This document shows positions 21,629 to 32,773 of a stretch of 64,000 nt of DNA, one piece after another. The stretch spans positions 4,641,009-4,705,008 of the forward strand of contig NC_133957.1 of assembly GCF_031877795.1 (NCBI RefSeq), written 5' to 3'. Origin of the DNA: Strix aluco. Lineage: Eukaryota; Chordata; Aves; Strigiformes; Strigidae. The notes under the pieces were generated by a model. It had not been told where the DNA came from. It ran no database searches and saw nothing but the letters and a program-made list of their open reading frames with translations. A program made the position numbers and the translations under genes. Each line of letters starts with the position of its first letter. Positions within the stretch are counted from its first letter, which is position 1.

Positions 21629-24137
21629 TCTCACCTCCCCGCTGGCTCACGGGCCGCCGCGTCCCTCCGTGCTCCCGCTCTCGCTCTCTGCACTTGACTC
21701 CGTGCGAACCGCGGGGCCCTGCGCCCCCCCCCGCGCCAGCAGCCGGCTGGGGACACACACACAGCTCGGAGGGGAGCGCCTGGCAGCCATCGCCACACAA
21801 AGTTCACCTGCAGGCGAACTCCCCCCTCGCGTCCAGCCGTCTTCTCACACGCCCTTTGGTGCCGGCGCACCTGCCCGAATCCTGCGGTTTTCCACCCGCG
21901 GGGCCCCGTGGGCTGTGGCAGACAGGCAGGAGTCGAGCCAGGACCCTCGGGCTCGCTCCTCGCCAGTTCGCATCCCCGCGGGCCCAGCCACGGGCAGAAG
22001 CTGCAGGGTTTGCACTAGCCCTGACTTCTTGCTTCTGGGCCGCTTTCAGGAGCGCTGAACGAACCCCGTCTCTCCGCACGACTCGTTTCCCAAAGCAGCG
22101 CATTGCCCGTCCCTCGGGCCGGGCTCTGTCTCCTCTCGTGGCTCCAGGATGTCCCGAAGCCGCACGCGTGTGGCGCTTGGTCACGGCTGCGCCAGCGCGG
22201 AGCTCTGTCCTGCTTCACTGGGAATGACCAGATCGCTTAAAAGCCAAAGTTTCTATTTCCGAGTTGGATTCCTGAGCCGGTGGTTCCCCCACCAACAGCC
22301 AGAACTTGATGCAATTTGACTTTTTTTTTCTTTTTTTTTTCCCCCTACAGGAAGAAAACTGGGGCCTGGGGTGGGGAGGCAGAGGGCAAGAAGGGAGTGA
22401 TGCGGGATGCAGCCCCGCATCTTCTCCGAGCACTGGCCCGTGCACTGCGGGAGGCAGCGCAGGGAGTCATTCCGGCACCCCGCTGTGTAACTGCAGTAAT
22501 TTTGCTTCATTGACTCGGCTCCACTCACTGCAGCCCTTGGTCCCTGCGCTGCGGACAGACTGTCTGGGTGAAACCTGGCCGTGTTGGCATTAAGCGTTGC
22601 ACCGCTGGGGTGGCGGCCAGCACTGTGTCGAGAAGGTGACTTTCTGAGCGCCTGCGCTAACCGTGCCACGCTGCATTCAGCTGGGGAAAGTGCTGGGGAC
22701 AGGGGAGAAGAAAGCTGCCACCAAATGATGTCAAAGAGCATTTTGCCTTCAGCGTACCGGAGGGCAAACCCCGACCGGGAACCGCGGCGGGTTGTTCGTA
22801 CCCACCCAGCTCCAAAGCTCGCTGCGCGTTTGCAGCCGGAGGGGTGTCCTGTGGTGGGTGAGCGCGGTGACCCCGTGCGAGGGGCCCGAAGGGTTCCCCT
22901 CAGCGGTTCCCATCTGCCCGCTCAATTCCTTCCACCGCTGTCGATGCGGTGAATAAACACCGGGCAGGGGAGCGGGGCCGTCGGGCGGCAACGCGTGTTC
23001 GGGGGTGGGGGGAGGAGCCGCGGCCGCATCAGCTCGACGGATTTTCAGCTCCTTGGGCCGCCGCCGATGAGGACAGGGACCCGTTGAGCCCCCTTCACCC
23101 CCGCGGGCTGCGGGGGGACCGCACCGCAGGAACCCCCGCCTGGGACGGGCTTTGGCGAGACATCCGAGGGGCTGTGGCAGCGGGAGGGGTCCCCCCCCGG
23201 GATCACTCCCTGTCCCCCCCCGGGATCGCTCCCTGTCCCCCCCGGGAGCGATCCGTGCCCCCCCGCGGGCTGCACAGCCGCTCCCATCCCCGCTCTACTG
23301 GGGCCATTGGGGCGCGGCCCGGCTGCGGTCGGGGGACCACCGGCGGTTCCTCGCAGATCGCCCTGCGGCACGCAGCGGGGCCCGGCGGGCGGCCTGCACC
23401 GGGACATCGGTCAGGCGGTGCGGAGACCCTAAACCCTCCCGGCTGCCCCCGCGGAGCCCGTTTCGTGGTGCCCCCCTCCCGGTAGGGCCGAAGTCCCGCC
23501 CCGGGGGGGTGCGGTCAGCGTGTCCGCGCTGCTGCGCGCATCCTCCGCGCCCTGCGGTCCGCCTGGCACCGTGAGCCGACCCGCACTGCCCCCCCTCCCC
23601 TTCCCCGGGCTCTCCTACGGTCCCCACTGCCCCCCGGCCCCCCACCGCCCCCACTGCCATCCTCCCGCGTCCAGCTCTGCCCCCGCCGGTTTCACACTCC
23701 CCTCGGGCCATCATACCCCGCGGGGAGCGCCCGCCCCCCCCTCCCCCCCCTCCGCCGCCGGCTGCCCCGTGAGCCCGGGCGCTGGGAGGACGGGGGTGGC
23801 AAAGGCGAGACTCGACGGGACGCGGCCTCCGACCGCCGCGGCCCCGGGAGCGGCTCGACGGGCGGCTCCGACGGCACCGCGGGGCCGGGTCCCCGGCGGC
23901 GGTTGCGGTTCCACCCCGCAGGGCCCCGCGCCCCTCCCCGGCAGACGGGAGGCTCGTCCTTGGCCTCACTGACGAATTATTATTAACTAATAACCCCGCG
24001 GAGAGGAGCGGGGGCAGCGCTGGCCCAGGGCCCGGGGCGAATGCTGGGGGGGTGGGCTCAGCACCACCGGCAGCAGGTCTCCGTCCGCAGCGAGACCCTC
24101 CTCCCTCCGAGTCGCCTCCCAGTGCCAGGCGCAACTC
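21629..24137. other. Spacer between the inverted arms
   Basis: A unique, mostly CpG-rich stretch of 2.5 kb. It includes a poly-pyrimidine run with an acceptor-like CTACAG at 22,319-22,350, followed by mixed sequence. Near 23,975 there is a short AT-rich patch with TAAT motifs. No ORF resembles a known protein. It could be CpG-island or promoter DNA of the LHX8-like gene, but that is a guess. Confidence 0.6.
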
Positions 24138-26438
24138 CTGCGAGACGGGGCATCCGCCAAAGCGGGCAGCACCCGCACTTCACCTCCGCGGAGCGGGCAG
24201 AGGGGCGGGGAGGGGGGGCAGGCGGCGGGGCGCGGCGGGTCCCGCCCGGGAGAACAGCGGCACCGGCCCCCGACAGCCCTGCGGAAGCACCCTTCCCTCC
24301 CGCCTCTCCCCGCCGAGGGACACCCCCCCTCCGCCCCGCGGGGCCGTTCCGCAGGGCCCAGCGCGGAGTAAAGCGGCGTCCGAGCCGGGGGCACCCTCCG
24401 GTGCGCCGGGAGACGGCGGCCGCGGGACGGGGGAGCGCAGAAATCGGGAATTCCCCACAGCCGGCGTGTCCGCCCGCCTTCCCCTCCCCAAATCACGGGG
24501 CTGGGGGCGCTCGCTGAGATACCGCGGGCGCGTAACCGAACCGGGGCCGTTTAGGCCGGGCTGTGGCGGGAGGTGACGGAAGCGCACAGCCGCAGAGCCG
24601 AGCCCCTGCGCGTTCCGCGTCCGCCCCGCGCGCTCCGGGAATAACGCGCCTCTCCCCCAAAAACTCTCCCCTCTCGCGGAGCACCCCCGGCCACGGCGGT
24701 ACCCGTCCCCCCGCGCCCGGCCCTCGGCTCCGCGCAGCCCTCGGGGGGGCCCCGGCCAAGCCCCGCACCCCCAAAGCGTGGCACCACCCCCCTCCCCCCC
24801 ACGCCCCCCCCCCCTTCCCTCTCCGCCGCAGAGACCCTCGCACCGCGCGGGCGCTTCCCCAGAGCTGCTCCGCGGCAGCGGAGGCTCCGCCGCAGGGCGC
24901 GGGGGGGCGGCGGGGGGGCCGCCTTCCCCTGGCCGCCAGCGCAGCCACGGTGCCCGCCGCGCCCGCCCGTCGCCCGGCTCCGAAAACAAGAAGAAACGGG
25001 GAGAAACCTCCCGCACGCTGTTTTCCCTCCAACAGCCGCTCCGTGAATTACTGCTGCGCGCTCGCCATCTCCGCGGAGAACAACGCGCGGACTGACTTCG
25101 TCGGCGCCTCCTGCTGTGTCGTTCAGAGAGGAAAGGCGCGGGCGTGCAGAAAGGGAGCGATTTGATAGAAACCGAACCCGCAGCCTCCGCGAAGCGCGCA
25201 CGAACGCCCCGCACGGACTCGTTGACAGCGCGGAAAAAGGGCCGAGGAGCCAGAAACCCCGCGCAGCTGCCGCCCGTCGCAGCGCGGCCTCCGCCACCTA
25301 CCGAGGTCTGGCCCCCGCCCCCCGCCGCGCTTCCCTCCGCACCCCCCGGGGCTCGTCTTCCGCGCTGCCGCCGGGGACCGACGACCGCTCCGGCGCCGCA
25401 GCTCCGCCGGTCACGGACGGTCCGGCGGTGTCCCCGGCCCCCCCGCTCTGCCCGCCGGGCCGGGCCGTGCCGCGGCTGGGCTGGCGGTCGCGCCGTGCCT
25501 GGTCGCGTCCAGAAAACCCCCCCAAGCCCCGCTTGCCTCGCCGCGGCAGCGGCTGTGGGGCCGTCAGGACTAAACTCCAGCGAGGTGCCGTCCGGGCTTA
25601 GGTCGGGTTCAGCGCGGGACAAACGGGTTTCCCGGGGCTCGGCCCCGCCCCTCGCTCAGTGACGGTCCTGCAGAATCGGCTCCGAGGGTTTGAAACAAGG
25701 GTCATGGCTTTTAGGGAGAGAAGAACACGGGGCTTCTCCTTTCCTGCAGCTGCTCGAGAGCAGAATTCCCTTTTCCCAAACGGACCGTATTTAGGGACGG
25801 ACGGACCAGTCTCCGTTTGCTTTCCTGGGGCTCCGCGGCGCGTCTCGCATCTCTCGTCAGGCGGAGCTGAAACAAGGGGGGGCGGGGGGAGATGGAAACA
25901 CAACGGCGAGTCTAACTAAAGACACCTGGCGAGTTAAATAGGCGCCGAGAAGCAGCCCCACCGCGGGTATTTACGGCCCCTGCGCCGGACCCGCTGTTGC
26001 TTTATTCCCCCGCGATGTGCCGGGAGCGGCAGCAGCAGCGTTTGGGGTGCGGGAACTCTGCGGGGAGGGCTGGGCTGGCGGGGGAAGGCGCCAGCAGCCT
26101 GCGGCCCCCCCGGCTGGGGATGGTCCCGGCTCTGCGGGGAGCTGAGGGCAGCCGGCGCCGAGCACCCTCTGCCCGCGGCGCGGCCGAGGCGCGGGGGTTC
26201 ATTAGCCCCGCCCGGGGGTGTCGGGCTCCATTTCGGCCCCGGAGAAGGGCCCCGGGCGGCTCCGATGCTCCTTTTTCAGCTGAATGAGGAAGGTTTTCTG
26301 GCGGGACCGCGGGGGCGCAGGGGGGGGAGCGGCGAGGCCGCTGTAGGGCGGGGGGTGGCGGTTCCGGGGGGGCGCGCTCGGGCTCTGGGCGGCAGCAGGA
26401 CGGACAAACCGCTCCCGCGGGCCCCGCGCTCCGCCGCC
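24138..26438. repeat. Right arm of the large inverted repeat
   Basis: Reverse complement of 19,317-21,628. The inner edge is at CTGCGAGACGGGGC and the outer edge at CTCCGCCGCC. Beyond the outer edge the two sides diverge: minisatellite directly on the left, and 0.7 kb of unique GC-rich DNA before the minisatellite on the right. Confidence 0.93.
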
Positions 26439-26974
26439 TCCGCCGGGTTTGCTCAGGCCGCGGTGTAGGTTGGGTCTTTGTTTAGGCGGGGGCGGGGGGG
26501 GGGAGGCTGTGGCAAGAGGGGAAGGAGAACGGCGGGGGGGGGGGTTTCCCGTTTTTTTTGTCGCTGCTGTTGTTGTTGTCGTCTGTGTTTCCCCCCTCCT
26601 CCCTCCCCGGCGATAACGCTCCCGCGGCGCGCAGGCGGGTTTTGCGCGGGGAGTGAGGCCGCCGAGGCAGGTCCCCGCGCCGCCGGGCCACCCGCTGGGA
26701 AACAGAAACTTTCGCTGCCGGCGCTGGGAGCAGAGACCCGGCGCGGGGTCCCGGGGCCGCCCGGGGGATGCGGTAGGGCCGGGCCGTGGGGTGGCAGCGC
26801 GACCCGCGGCTGCTCTGCGGCTGGAGGACAACGACCTGCCCGCGCCCGGCGGCCCCGCGGAGGAGCCGCGGCGGGAGCCCCCCGGGTGCCGGCAGCCCGG
26901 GCTGGCGCGGAGTCCCCGGGCGAGGCCGGCGGGGGCCGGGCGCTGACCGCGCTCTCCCCGCGCTCCTCCCGCAG
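26439..26974. other. GC-rich unique segment upstream of the LHX8-like exon
   Basis: It contains G-runs, a short TTGTTGTTG stretch near 26,560 and an open frame at 26,653-26,946 with no recognised similarity. It may include 5' intron or an earlier exon of the LHX8-like gene, but I cannot show one. Confidence 0.4.
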
Positions 26975-27122
26975 CCCGCCCCGACGAGGACTCCTGCTCT
27001 TCCTCCGCCGCCCGGTCGCCCTCCTGCTCGCCGCGGTCCGTGCCCTCGGTCTCCGGCTGCGGCCCCGGCCAGTGCGTCTGCAGCAGCTGCGGCCCGAGAT
27101 GGTGGGCAAGGACCTGCTGAAG
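26975..27122 (+). pseudogene. Orphan LHX8-like (LIM-homeobox) exon with 1-nt frameshift
   Basis: After an acceptor CTCCTCCCGCAG the + strand reads RPDEDSCSSSAARSPSCSPR, then GCGPGQCVCSSCG. This matches the segment of LHX8 just before and into its first LIM domain: the DEDSCSSS tract, the SPRS motif, then G-x-CVC-SCG with the first zinc-binding cysteines. LHX8 is a nuclear transcription factor of forebrain cholinergic neurons, teeth and germ cells. One base is missing after SSCG (GGCCCGAG where a further G is needed). Adding it would give 49 codons ending in LLK, where the family has an intron, but the next bases are GGGGGG with no GT donor. No other LIM or homeodomain exon is present. This could be a pseudogene, a consensus error, or a paralogue cut off by the repeat. 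Confidence 0.72.
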
Positions 27123-27156
27123 GGGGGAGCGGGGCGGGGGGGACGCCGGGCCCCCG

Positions 27157-29077
27157 GTGCCGCGCTACCCGCCCCGGTATCTAACCCCGGTGCCGCGCTG
27201 CCTGTCCCTGGACAGGACCCCGGTGCCGCGCTGCCCGCCCCGGGTCCGGCCTCCGGTGCCGCGCTGCCCGTCTCGGGACCACCCCCGGTAAGGCTCTGAG
27301 CGCGCCGGGACCGAACCCCGGTGACTCCCATCACGCCCCGGGACTGGACACCGGTACCGCGCTGCCCGCCCCGGGACCGCCCCCGGTGCCTCTCTGCCCG
27401 CTCCGGTTCTGGACCCCGGTGCCGCGCTACCCGCCCCGGGACCGGTCCCCGGTGCCTCCCAAGCCACCCCGGGACCGGCCCCCGGTACCTCGCTGCCCGC
27501 CCTGGGACCGGCCGCCGGTATCTAGCTGCCCGTCCCGTGACCGGCACCCGCTGCCTTGGTGCCCGCTCCGGGACCGCCCCGGATGCTTCCCTGCCCGCCC
27601 CGGGACCGGACACCGGTGCCGCGCTGCCCGCCCCGGGACCGGACCTCGACGGCCCTGCCTGCCCCGGGACCGGACTCCGACGACGCTGCCCACCCCGGGA
27701 CAGGCCCCCGGTGCCTTGTTGCCCGCCTCGGGACCGAACCCCGCTGCCTCCCAGCCCGCTCCGGGACCGCCCCCGGTGCCGCGCTGCCCGCCCCGGGACC
27801 AGACCCCAGTGCCTCCCAGCCCGCCCCGGGACCGGCCCCCGGTGCCTCGCTGCCCGCCCCAGTTCTGGACCCCGGTGCCGCGCTCCCCGCCCCGGAACCG
27901 GCACCCGGTGCCTCCCAGCCCGCCCTGTGACCGACCCCTGCTGCCTTGTTGCCCGCCCGGGACCGCCCCCGGTGCCTCGCTGCCCGTCCCGGCAGCGGCC
28001 TCCAGTGCCACCCAGCCCGCCCCGCGACCGGCCCCCGCTGCCTTGTTACCCGCCCCGGGACCACCCAGGATGCCTCCCGGCCCGCCCCGGGACCGGCCCC
28101 CGCTGCCTCTCTGCGCGCCCCGGGACCGGCCGCCGGTACCTCGCTGCCCGCCCCGGGACCGGCCCCCGGTGCCTTGTTGCCCGCCCCGGGACCAGACCCC
28201 AGTGCCTCCCAGCCCGCCCAGGAACCTCTCCCGGTGCCTCCCTGCCTGCCCCGGCACCGGACCCCGACGGCGCTGCCCGCCCCGAGACCGGACACCGGTG
28301 GCGCGGCCTGTCCCGGCACCGGTCCCGGTGCCGCGCTGCCCGTCCCGGCACCGGCCCCCTGTGCCTCGCTGCCCACCTCGGTTCTGGACCCCGGTGCCGC
28401 GCTCCCCGCCCCGGAAACGACCCCCGGTACCGCGCTGCCCGTCTCGGGACCGCCCCCGGTAAGGCGCTGAGCGCCCCGGGACCGAACCCCGGTGCCTCCC
28501 ATCACGCCCCGGGACCGGACACCGGTGCCTCCCAGCCCGCCCCGGGACCGGCCGCCGGTGCCTCTCTGCGCGCCCCGGGACCGGCCGCCGGTGCCGCGCT
28601 GCCCGCCCCGGGACCGAACACCGACGGCGCTGCCGACCCCGGGATCGGAACCCGACGACGCTGCCCGTCCCGGCACCGGCCCCCGGTGCCTCGCTGCCCG
28701 CCCCGGTTCTGGACCTCGGTGCCTCGCTCCCCGCCCCGGAAACGACCCCCGGTGCCGCGCTGCCCGTCTCGGGACCGCCCCCGGTAAGGCGCTGCCCACC
28801 CCGGGACCGCCCCCGGTGCCGCACTGCCCACCCGGGGACCCCCCCCGGTGCCTCGCTGCCCGCCCCGGGACCAGACCCCAGTGCCTCCCAGCCCGCCCCG
28901 GGACCGGCTGCCGGTACCTTCGCTGCCCGCCCAGGGACCGGCCCCCGGTGCCGCGCTGCCCGCCCCGGGACCAGACCCCAGTGCCTCCCAGCCCGCCCAG
29001 GAACCTCTCCCGGTGCCTCCCTGCCTGCCCCGGCACCGGACCCCGACGGCGTTGCCCACCCCGAGACCGGACACCCG
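27157..29077. repeat. Right 33-bp GC-rich minisatellite (inverted relative to the left array)
   Basis: About 1.9 kb, near 58 copies, of GCTGCCCGCCCCGGGACCGG and CCCCGGTGCCGC phrases, the reverse complement of the left array. It includes higher-order duplications, for example similar blocks near 27,780, 28,190 and 28,860. Very long ORFs on both strands (over 480 codons) are by-products of the 33-bp period. Confidence 0.93.
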
Positions 29078-29518
29078 TGCCGCATATTGGGGTCACCATT
29101 AGCCGGGGTCCTTATTTCTGCGGGAACAGAAACGACGCAACACCAATGTGATGATCAGGTCGTCCATCTTTTTTATTACATATTCTATTCCTTTTCTGGT
29201 TACATTTATACTCTACTAAGTTCCGTACACGCACTCATCTATCTTCTAATAGGCTACAGGTCATCTACACGCGCTGTTCACGCGCCTCTACAAGCACTTG
29301 CATTGGTTAATTGCAATTAGCACGTAAAGCCCAAAACTTGCCAAAAGTCCCTTATCTCATACCCTGTTTTGCTCAGACTTGTGTGCTTTTGCTGACCACA
29401 GGTGTTTCTCACTTATCTGCTGTCTTGTGTGTTTTTGCCAGCCTTATTTTGCTGGCCTTGTCTTCGTCCTTGCATTCTTCTGTCTGCACTTTCTCCCAGC
29501 GCGGCCCAGACTCCTACA
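29078..29518 (-). mobile_element. 3' LTR of an endogenous retrovirus
   Basis: On the minus strand it runs from TGTAGGAGTC to ATGCGGCA (TG...CA, 441 bp). A TATA box (GTATAAATG, about 29,202-29,210) is followed by a poly(A) signal (AATAAA, about 29,172-29,177) and a U5-like tail. A polypurine tract lies immediately upstream. The 3' end passes directly into the 33-bp minisatellite with no visible target duplication. Confidence 0.85.
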
Positions 29519-29540
29519 TCTCCCCCCCTTTTTTTTTATT
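29519..29540 (-). promoter_or_regulatory. Retroviral polypurine tract
   Basis: The minus strand shows an A-run followed by GGGGGGGAGA directly before the LTR's TG. This is the plus-strand DNA priming site that defines the LTR boundary. Confidence 0.8.
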
Positions 29541-30600
29541 TTATTTGCTCAACCAAACTTTGCAGCATCCTCTGCAAACATTGGAACAAGCAAGGAAGAA
29601 TCAACAGCAAAAGCAGCAATACCATCAATACCATCAATGCTCCTTTGACCAATGTTTGTAACCAACCTCTCAGTCCGAGACCAATGAGCCAATCTGAAAA
29701 GGGGCCATGTCCCTCTGTAATATGTTTCATGTTATGTTGCATTTTCGCTAATCGTTGGTGTATGCTCTGTGAATGGTCAGACAAATTAAAGCAACACATT
29801 CCTTCAAAATCTTCACATCTATGCCCATGTGCCAATAATAAAAATCTACAGCAGCATGATTTTGCAAAGTAGCATGCCTAACACTATCAACATCAGTAAG
29901 CAGCGCACTCAGCGTTTGCGAAGGTAGATTAAATTGCTTTTCACTCCAACATGCTAATCTACGTATATATTTTTGCATTTATGGCAGCCATTCCTTGCGG
30001 AAAGAAGAAAGAAGTAGCTATAACAGTGGCTAATGAAGGTAGCCGCACGTTGTCGTTGCAGGTGTCGTCAAAGGTTCGAACAGATCCGCGTGATCTTATC
30101 CTTGTGCACCTGCCAACTTCGAGGAACGTTTATTCCAACACCACAGCTCCTATCCACTACCTTATTATTTTGCCTAATACGTTGCAAAGCTAAGCGTTTA
30201 CAAAACTCAAAACTAATTTCTGCTAAAACTCTTTGCCCAAGATCTTCAATTAGGCTTAAAGCCCTAGAAAACTGCTGTTGTTCTCTAAAACTCTAATCTG
30301 TCCTTCTGTACTAACAGCTAATGGCTGATACACTGACCTACCTATAAAATCAGACAGCCAATCTGCTTCGGTAAAAGATAATCCGGTCAGCACACAAGTG
30401 ACATTTATACACACTTTCCCGATCATGCGCACGCGTGACTCTCCAAGTTCCCCTGTCACACCATGCACAATGTATAAAAACCCAAGGTCGACAGTTTAGA
30501 CCATGTTCCGTACTAGCTGTGTCATGTTCTTCAAGCTGTTTTATGGTGAGCGGCTGTGTTCGAATAGCCATGTAAAATGACTACAGATTCGGTAAAAGAC
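29541..30600 (-). pseudogene. Retroviral env remnant (transmembrane subunit best preserved)
   Basis: Open pieces in different minus frames show a degraded envelope gene. The piece at 29,748-29,978 carries the ectodomain heptad/LQN-type region. The piece at 29,536-29,835 carries a CCFNLSDHS cysteine motif, a hydrophobic membrane span of about 20 leucine-rich residues, and a short cytoplasmic tail. The frame breaks between these pieces near 29,830. Upstream pieces (30,256-30,571) are probably surface-subunit remnants with further breaks. The gene cannot make an intact protein as it stands. Confidence 0.75.
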
Positions 30601-30608
30601 ACAGAACT

Positions 30609-31775
30609 TCACTGTTCGCTGGATGTAGTGCCGTTAACAACGGCGTCAGGACCAAGTTCAATCGATGTTGGTGTCTCTGGAGTGCCTCGGGATGCAGGGT
30701 TGGTGTTGTCATCCTTTGCGATCCATGGTTTCACCCACTTTGCGGGGACCCATTTGGGTGGATCACTACCTGTGGAAACACAAGCATAACCTCTTCCCCA
30801 AGTTAGCAACTGCATAGATCCCTCCCATTGCCCAGATTGAGGGGAATACAATTGCACTGGAATTTTTTGAAAAGAATAATCATGCTTGTTTGTTTGCATA
30901 TGTATTCGCGCAGGCGGTTCATCTTGCCCTCCACGTATACTAAGCCAATTTAAAACAAATAATGTTTTTGCCAATATCTCATGAGGGGAACCCCCTGTCT
31001 CCCCGTTTTTTCAAAATAACAAGGTGATGTTTCAATATACGATGGGCGTGCTCAACGATTGCTTGCCCAGTAGAGTTGTGTGGTACTCCGTGGAGAAGCT
31101 GAATTCCCCAATGTTGTAAAAAGGCAGTGGTGGAGGCTGCCCGATATGCAGGACCATTATCAGGTTTAATTTTCTTTGGACACCCCATAACCGCAATTGC
31201 TTGCGTCCAATGTTGACAAGCTGCTGCTGCCGAGGCAGAAGCACGAGCAGAGGCCCATATAAATGAGGAACAGGTATCCACTGACACATGTAAGTAGCGA
31301 AGATGCCCAAAAGGCAGAAATACAGTGATATCAGTTTGCCAAACTTCCCGTGGCTGTAAGCCACGAGGATTCGCACCACCGTCCTGTAGCGGTGTGAGAG
31401 TGGCACAGTCTGGACAAGCAGCCACTATCGCCCGTGCTTGGGTCTTAGGGATGTTAAATTGCTTACGTAATGCAGTTGCAGACTGGTGAAAAAAGGCATG
31501 AGATTTATAGGCTTCTGGAACAATGTTATGCGTGTCTGCTAAAGCGGCAACCAACTGATCAGCTCGAGTGTTGCCTTCTACAAGACCTCCAGGGAGCCTC
31601 GTATGGCTCTTTATATGCATGATAAAACCCGATGCGTGCGATGATTAACAGTATTTCGTAAGTCGACAAAAGCCTGAAAAAGGGTGGGATTGACAGTATT
31701 CGAGCACGTGTAACTCCTTCCTGAGCCGTTGGCACAGTAAAGCACTCCAGCAGGTGTGCAGAATCCATCGCCTGC
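30609..31775 (-). pseudogene. Retroviral pol remnant: end of RNase H and integrase
   Basis: The minus strand shows the end of RNase H (a DSA motif near 31,765). Next are the integrase zinc-binding H-x3-H...CPDC motif, then the catalytic triad: D in QTDI, D in KPDNGPAY, and E 36 residues later in VEHAHR (D-35-E spacing). The C-terminal DNA-binding part, with LLTWGRGYACV and WVPAKWVKPW, lies in another frame (30,609-30,974). Frame breaks occur at about 31,620 and at a G-run near 30,977. Gag, protease, reverse transcriptase and the 5' LTR are absent: the element is cut at about 31,775 within RNase H. The order pol-env-PPT-LTR fits a class II avian ERV. Confidence 0.88.
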
Positions 31776-32773
31776 TGTGAATCCTACCAGGATTTATGAT
31801 AGACTTATGCAAACAATCCAAGCTAAGTATCTGCTAAAGCTTCCTTGACTATGAGCACTGTGTCTGTCCTCACTCCTGTCCCATTAACACGGTGGAGACA
31901 ACATTATGCTCTCTGCAAGTGCAGAAGGAAAACAGAGGCCAGCCCACTCCACTGGCACATTATGTTCAGATTCTCCCTTTCCTAACCAGTGTTATTTGTT
32001 CTGTAGTGTCTTGGAACGATTCCCACACCACATCTCAGGATTGCCTAAAAAGGGGTAGACTGCGGTTTTAGTGATCTCGACATACAAAACCATCTTCAGA
32101 GACTGTCTGACTGAATATCAAATTGTAAACTTGAGTCATTCTATTACGTTTGTCAGTTTTAGGGAGGACAGTAATTCAAGTTTTAACTGCCTGGCTTTGG
32201 CACAGTTTATTTACAGAGCATAAATCATCTTGAAAGCTGCACTCAAGGAGATGACAGCTCTAGCACGGTTAGCTAAAAACCCTGCGTCCTTGCCCTTCAT
32301 CTCACATAGATCTGGAGCTCACAGCCCCCCTTCTTGTGATGTGTGCTCACCTGCAAATTGACCCACTTGCCAGTTTGCTGCAAGAGTGCAGTTTACTAAA
32401 AGGAAGAACAGATGTTGAGAACGAGTAATGCAAAAGCCAAAGTTAAACTCAGCTTTTTCCAGCTGTCGACCACATAGGTGGCCTGCAGAAACCATTCACA
32501 GGATTAAGTTCTCACTTAGCTTAAATCAGAAAAAAAGCAAATGTGTTAATTCAAGTCAACTTGTTGGCTGAGTTCTAGAGCACCAGGAGTTGTCCTCCAG
32601 GAACAAAAAGCATCAACCAAATTTTTAAGAGGAATACTAAAGCACTTTCACTATAAAGCTCATTCCTGCTGGTTCTCATTTACTGCCAGACCTCGCTTCC
32701 AGGTCATGGGGCACCTGAGCTCCAGGATGTTAAATACCACATTTCAGAGCTGCTCCAGATCTGCTCCAATTAC
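31776..32773. other. Remaining intron of the RASGEF1B-like gene
   Basis: Unremarkable AT-moderate sequence after the exon at 32,774-32,848. I looked on the minus strand for the next catalytic-domain exon and saw none before the retroviral break. Confidence 0.6.

Noticed and set aside
22319-22593. Poly-pyrimidine tract and CTACAG acceptor followed by an open frame
   Set aside because: The peptide matches nothing I know and no partner donor or exon is evident. Kept only as a note on the spacer.
27321-29099. Very long open frames (up to 552 codons) on both strands rich in P, R, G and A
   Set aside because: They lie wholly in a 33-bp tandem repeat. A period divisible by three and the absence of stop triplets keep every frame open; there is no conserved domain or start context.
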